From assembly GCA_018897135.1 (NCBI GenBank), contig JAHILJ010000054.1:1-5800 (forward strand): 5,800 bases of DNA, written 5' to 3'. Source of the stretch: Nanobdellota archaeon. Its GTDB lineage: Archaea; Nanobdellota; Nanobdellia; Pacearchaeales; GW2011-AR1. The notes beneath the pieces were generated by a model. It did no database searches. It worked only from the letters and a program-made list of their open reading frames with translations, and was not told the DNA's origin. Position 1 is the first letter of the stretch, and each line of letters starts with the position of its first letter. Positions 4,401 to 5,800 of this stretch are shown one piece after another. A program made the translations under genes and the position numbers.

Positions 4401-5630
4401 ATGGTTGAAATAAAAGGGATTTCTGCAAAAGCTGTTTTAGATTCTAGAAAGGAAAAAACAATTTCTGTTTATATTAAAACAAATGTTGGGTCTTTTTCTG
4501 CAAGTGCACCGAATGGAAAATCAAAAGGAAAACACGAGGCAAAATCATATAAAAAAAGTTTAGACGACGACATTAAACAATTAAAAAAATTTAACGATTA
4601 TTTTTTAAAAGAAGAAATTGAAAAGTTTGGGGACTTGCGAAGAATCGAGGACATTGTTGACAGACATATTGGGGCGAACACACTTTTTGCATTTGAATCT
4701 GCTATTTTGAAAGCACTTGCAAAAGAACAAAAAAAAGAAATTTGGCAATTAATAAATCCAAAAGCGAAATTATTCCCAAGATTAGTTGGAAATTGCATTG
4801 GTGGAGGAAAACATTCTGCTTCGGCACCACGGGCGTACCCTGAATACCCTCAAGAAGGGCACAAGAAATCTTCTTTGAAAATTTTTACTGAGGGCAACAA
4901 AAAACCAGATTTTCAAGAATTTCTTTTGGTTCCAAATTTTAAAGATGTGAAAAAATCTTTTGAAGCAAATCAAACTGCAAAAAAAGAAATAGGGGAAATT
5001 TTGGAAATGTTTGATAAAAAGTTTAAATCTGAAACAAATGATGAAAATGCCTGGAAAGTTTCTTTAAACGACAAGGAAGTTTTAGATGTTTTAAAAAAAG
5101 CACATCTCCCTGTTGGACTTGACGTTGCTGCTTCAAGTTTTTACAAACGTAAAAATTATAATTACGCAAATCCTATGTTAAGAAGAACAAAAGAAGAACA
5201 ATTAGGTTATCTTTCAAATTTAATTAAAAATTTTAAAATATTTTATATCGAAGATCCTTTTGAAGAAGAGGACTTTGAAAGCTTTGCAAAAATCTTGAAG
5301 AGGTTTCCAGAAAGTTTAATTGTCGGTGATGATTTAATTGTTACAAATTACAAGCGTCTTCAAAAAGCAATTGAATCTAAAAGTGTAAATGCGATTATTG
5401 TAAAACCAAATCAATGCGGAAGTTTATTAGAAGTTAGTAAAGTTTGTGAGTTAGCAAAAGAAAATAATATTAAATTAGTTTTCTCCCACAGAAGCGGTGA
5501 AACAAACGAAAGTATTTTGGCTGATTTGGCTTTTGGATTTCAAGCTGATTTTTTTAAGTGCGGAATTAATGGTAAGGGAAGAGAAATCAAGTTGAAAAGG
5601 TTGATTGAGATTGAGGAGAGTTTGAAATGA
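4401..5630 (+). CDS. eno: Enolase (phosphopyruvate hydratase), divergent, with an active-site-loop insertion
   Basis: Enolase interconverts 2-phosphoglycerate and phosphoenolpyruvate in cytoplasmic glycolysis or gluconeogenesis. The 409-residue length is close to normal. The C-terminal barrel is well conserved. Mg2+ ligands are D241 (GLDVAASSFY), E284 (YIEDPFEEE) and an aspartate of VGDDL (D310/D311). The catalytic lysines are K335 (IVKPNQ) and K386 (FKCG), and SHRSGET lies at 362-368. E173 in DFQEFLLVP matches the conserved loop glutamate. The N-terminal half is unusual: the canonical DSRGNPTVEV is DSRKEKTISV, and the SGASTG loop is replaced by NGKSKGKHEA. Between GGGKH (134-138) and DFQEF an extra stretch of about 26 residues, rich in Ala, Pro and Tyr, is encoded by locally GC-rich DNA. 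Activity is likely but not certain. Its usual archaeal neighbour rpoK lies on the far side of the DGR. Confidence 0.93.
   Translation: MVEIKGISAKAVLDSRKEKTISVYIKTNVGSFSASAPNGKSKGKHEAKSYKKSLDDDIKQLKKFNDYFLKEEIEKFGDLRRIEDIVDRHIGANTLFAFESAILKALAKEQKKEIWQLINPKAKLFPRLVGNCIGGGKHSASAPRAYPEYPQEGHKKSSLKIFTEGNKKPDFQEFLLVPNFKDVKKSFEANQTAKKEIGEILEMFDKKFKSETNDENAWKVSLNDKEVLDVLKKAHLPVGLDVAASSFYKRKNYNYANPMLRRTKEEQLGYLSNLIKNFKIFYIEDPFEEEDFESFAKILKRFPESLIVGDDLIVTNYKRLQKAIESKSVNAIIVKPNQCGSLLEVSKVCELAKENNIKLVFSHRSGETNESILADLAFGFQADFFKCGINGKGREIKLKRLIEIEESLK
4836..4853 (+). repeat. Short tandem duplication inside the enolase insertion
   Basis: TACCCTGAA is followed directly by TACCCTCAA, two 9-bp units differing by one base and encoding YPE and YPQ in frame. 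They lie in the GC-rich part of the enolase loop insertion and suggest local slippage or duplication during its origin. Confidence 0.5.
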
Positions 5631-5639
5631 GTAAAGAAA

Positions 5640-5800
5640 TTAACTATCTATTTTAATTTCAGTTGGTAAAAATAAATTCTTAGCCCAACCAAGACCTGTA
5701 GTAAATACTTTTATTATTCTAAAACTAAACTTAGAATATTTATCTTTTCCAAATTTTAAATCCAAAATTTCCATAAAAACAAGTTCAATAGTTAAATCTC
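5640..5800 (-). CDS. 3' end of an unrecognised gene (partial, starts beyond the window)
   Basis: A minus-strand frame is open from the window edge for 52 codons to a TAA at 5640-5642, ending LPTEIKIDS. The visible residues alternate hydrophobic and charged stretches (ELVFMEILDLKFGKDKYSK, then FRIIKVFTTGLGWAKNLF) and look like a globular domain end. I do not recognise the family. It converges with enolase with 9 bp between the stops, a compact arrangement that supports its being real. Confidence 0.5.
   Translation of the reverse strand, partial: DLTIELVFMEILDLKFGKDKYSKFSFRIIKVFTTGLGWAKNLFLPTEIKIDS

Noticed and set aside
1..5800. tRNA, rRNA or CRISPR array
   Set aside because: No cloverleaf with a GTTC-type T arm, no rRNA-like segment and no regularly spaced repeats were seen by eye. 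The only sizeable direct repeat noticed is TR/VR.

Overview
The window is AT-rich and comes from an archaeon. It carries the exosome subunits Rrp41 and Rrp42, RNA polymerase subunit K (RpoK) and a divergent enolase. Three genes have a TATA box centred about 25 nt before the ATG, which implies leaderless transcripts. The compact layout, low GC, divergent enolase and a diversity-generating retroelement (DGR) in a chromosomal housekeeping region fit a DPANN archaeon of the Woesearchaeota/Pacearchaeota kind. That placement is inference; no rRNA is present to confirm it.

Layout. At 1-145 (minus) lies the possible 5' part of an unrecognised gene. At 257-2152 (plus) lie rrp41, rrp42 and rpoK, tightly packed. 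At 2181-4233 (minus) lies a complete-looking DGR. In transcription order it has a 220-aa target protein whose last codons form the variable repeat (VR, 3595-3677), a non-coding spacer, the template repeat (TR, 3223-3305), and a reverse transcriptase (RT) of the DGR family starting 25 nt after the TR. At 4401-5630 (plus) lies enolase. At 5640-5800 (minus) is the 3' end of an unrecognised gene convergent with enolase.

How the DGR works. The TR RNA is copied by the error-prone RT, with mistakes at adenines, and the cDNA replaces the VR at the end of the target gene. Here TR and VR align without gaps over 83 bp. All 11 differences fall on TR adenines (coding strand) and none falls on the 56 other positions. 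The changes alter nine residues of a C-terminal C-type-lectin-like fold. A short hairpin with the very stable GCGAAGC core lies 3 nt after the end of the VR, where DGR target-recognition hairpins are expected. No avd accessory gene is visible.

The DGR sits between rpoK and enolase, genes that are neighbours in many archaea, so it may be an insertion into an ancestral gene pair. Other oddities are a GC-rich, roughly 26-residue insertion in the enolase active-site loop, a long acidic tail on RpoK, and an rpoK TATA box embedded in the last codons and stop of rrp42.
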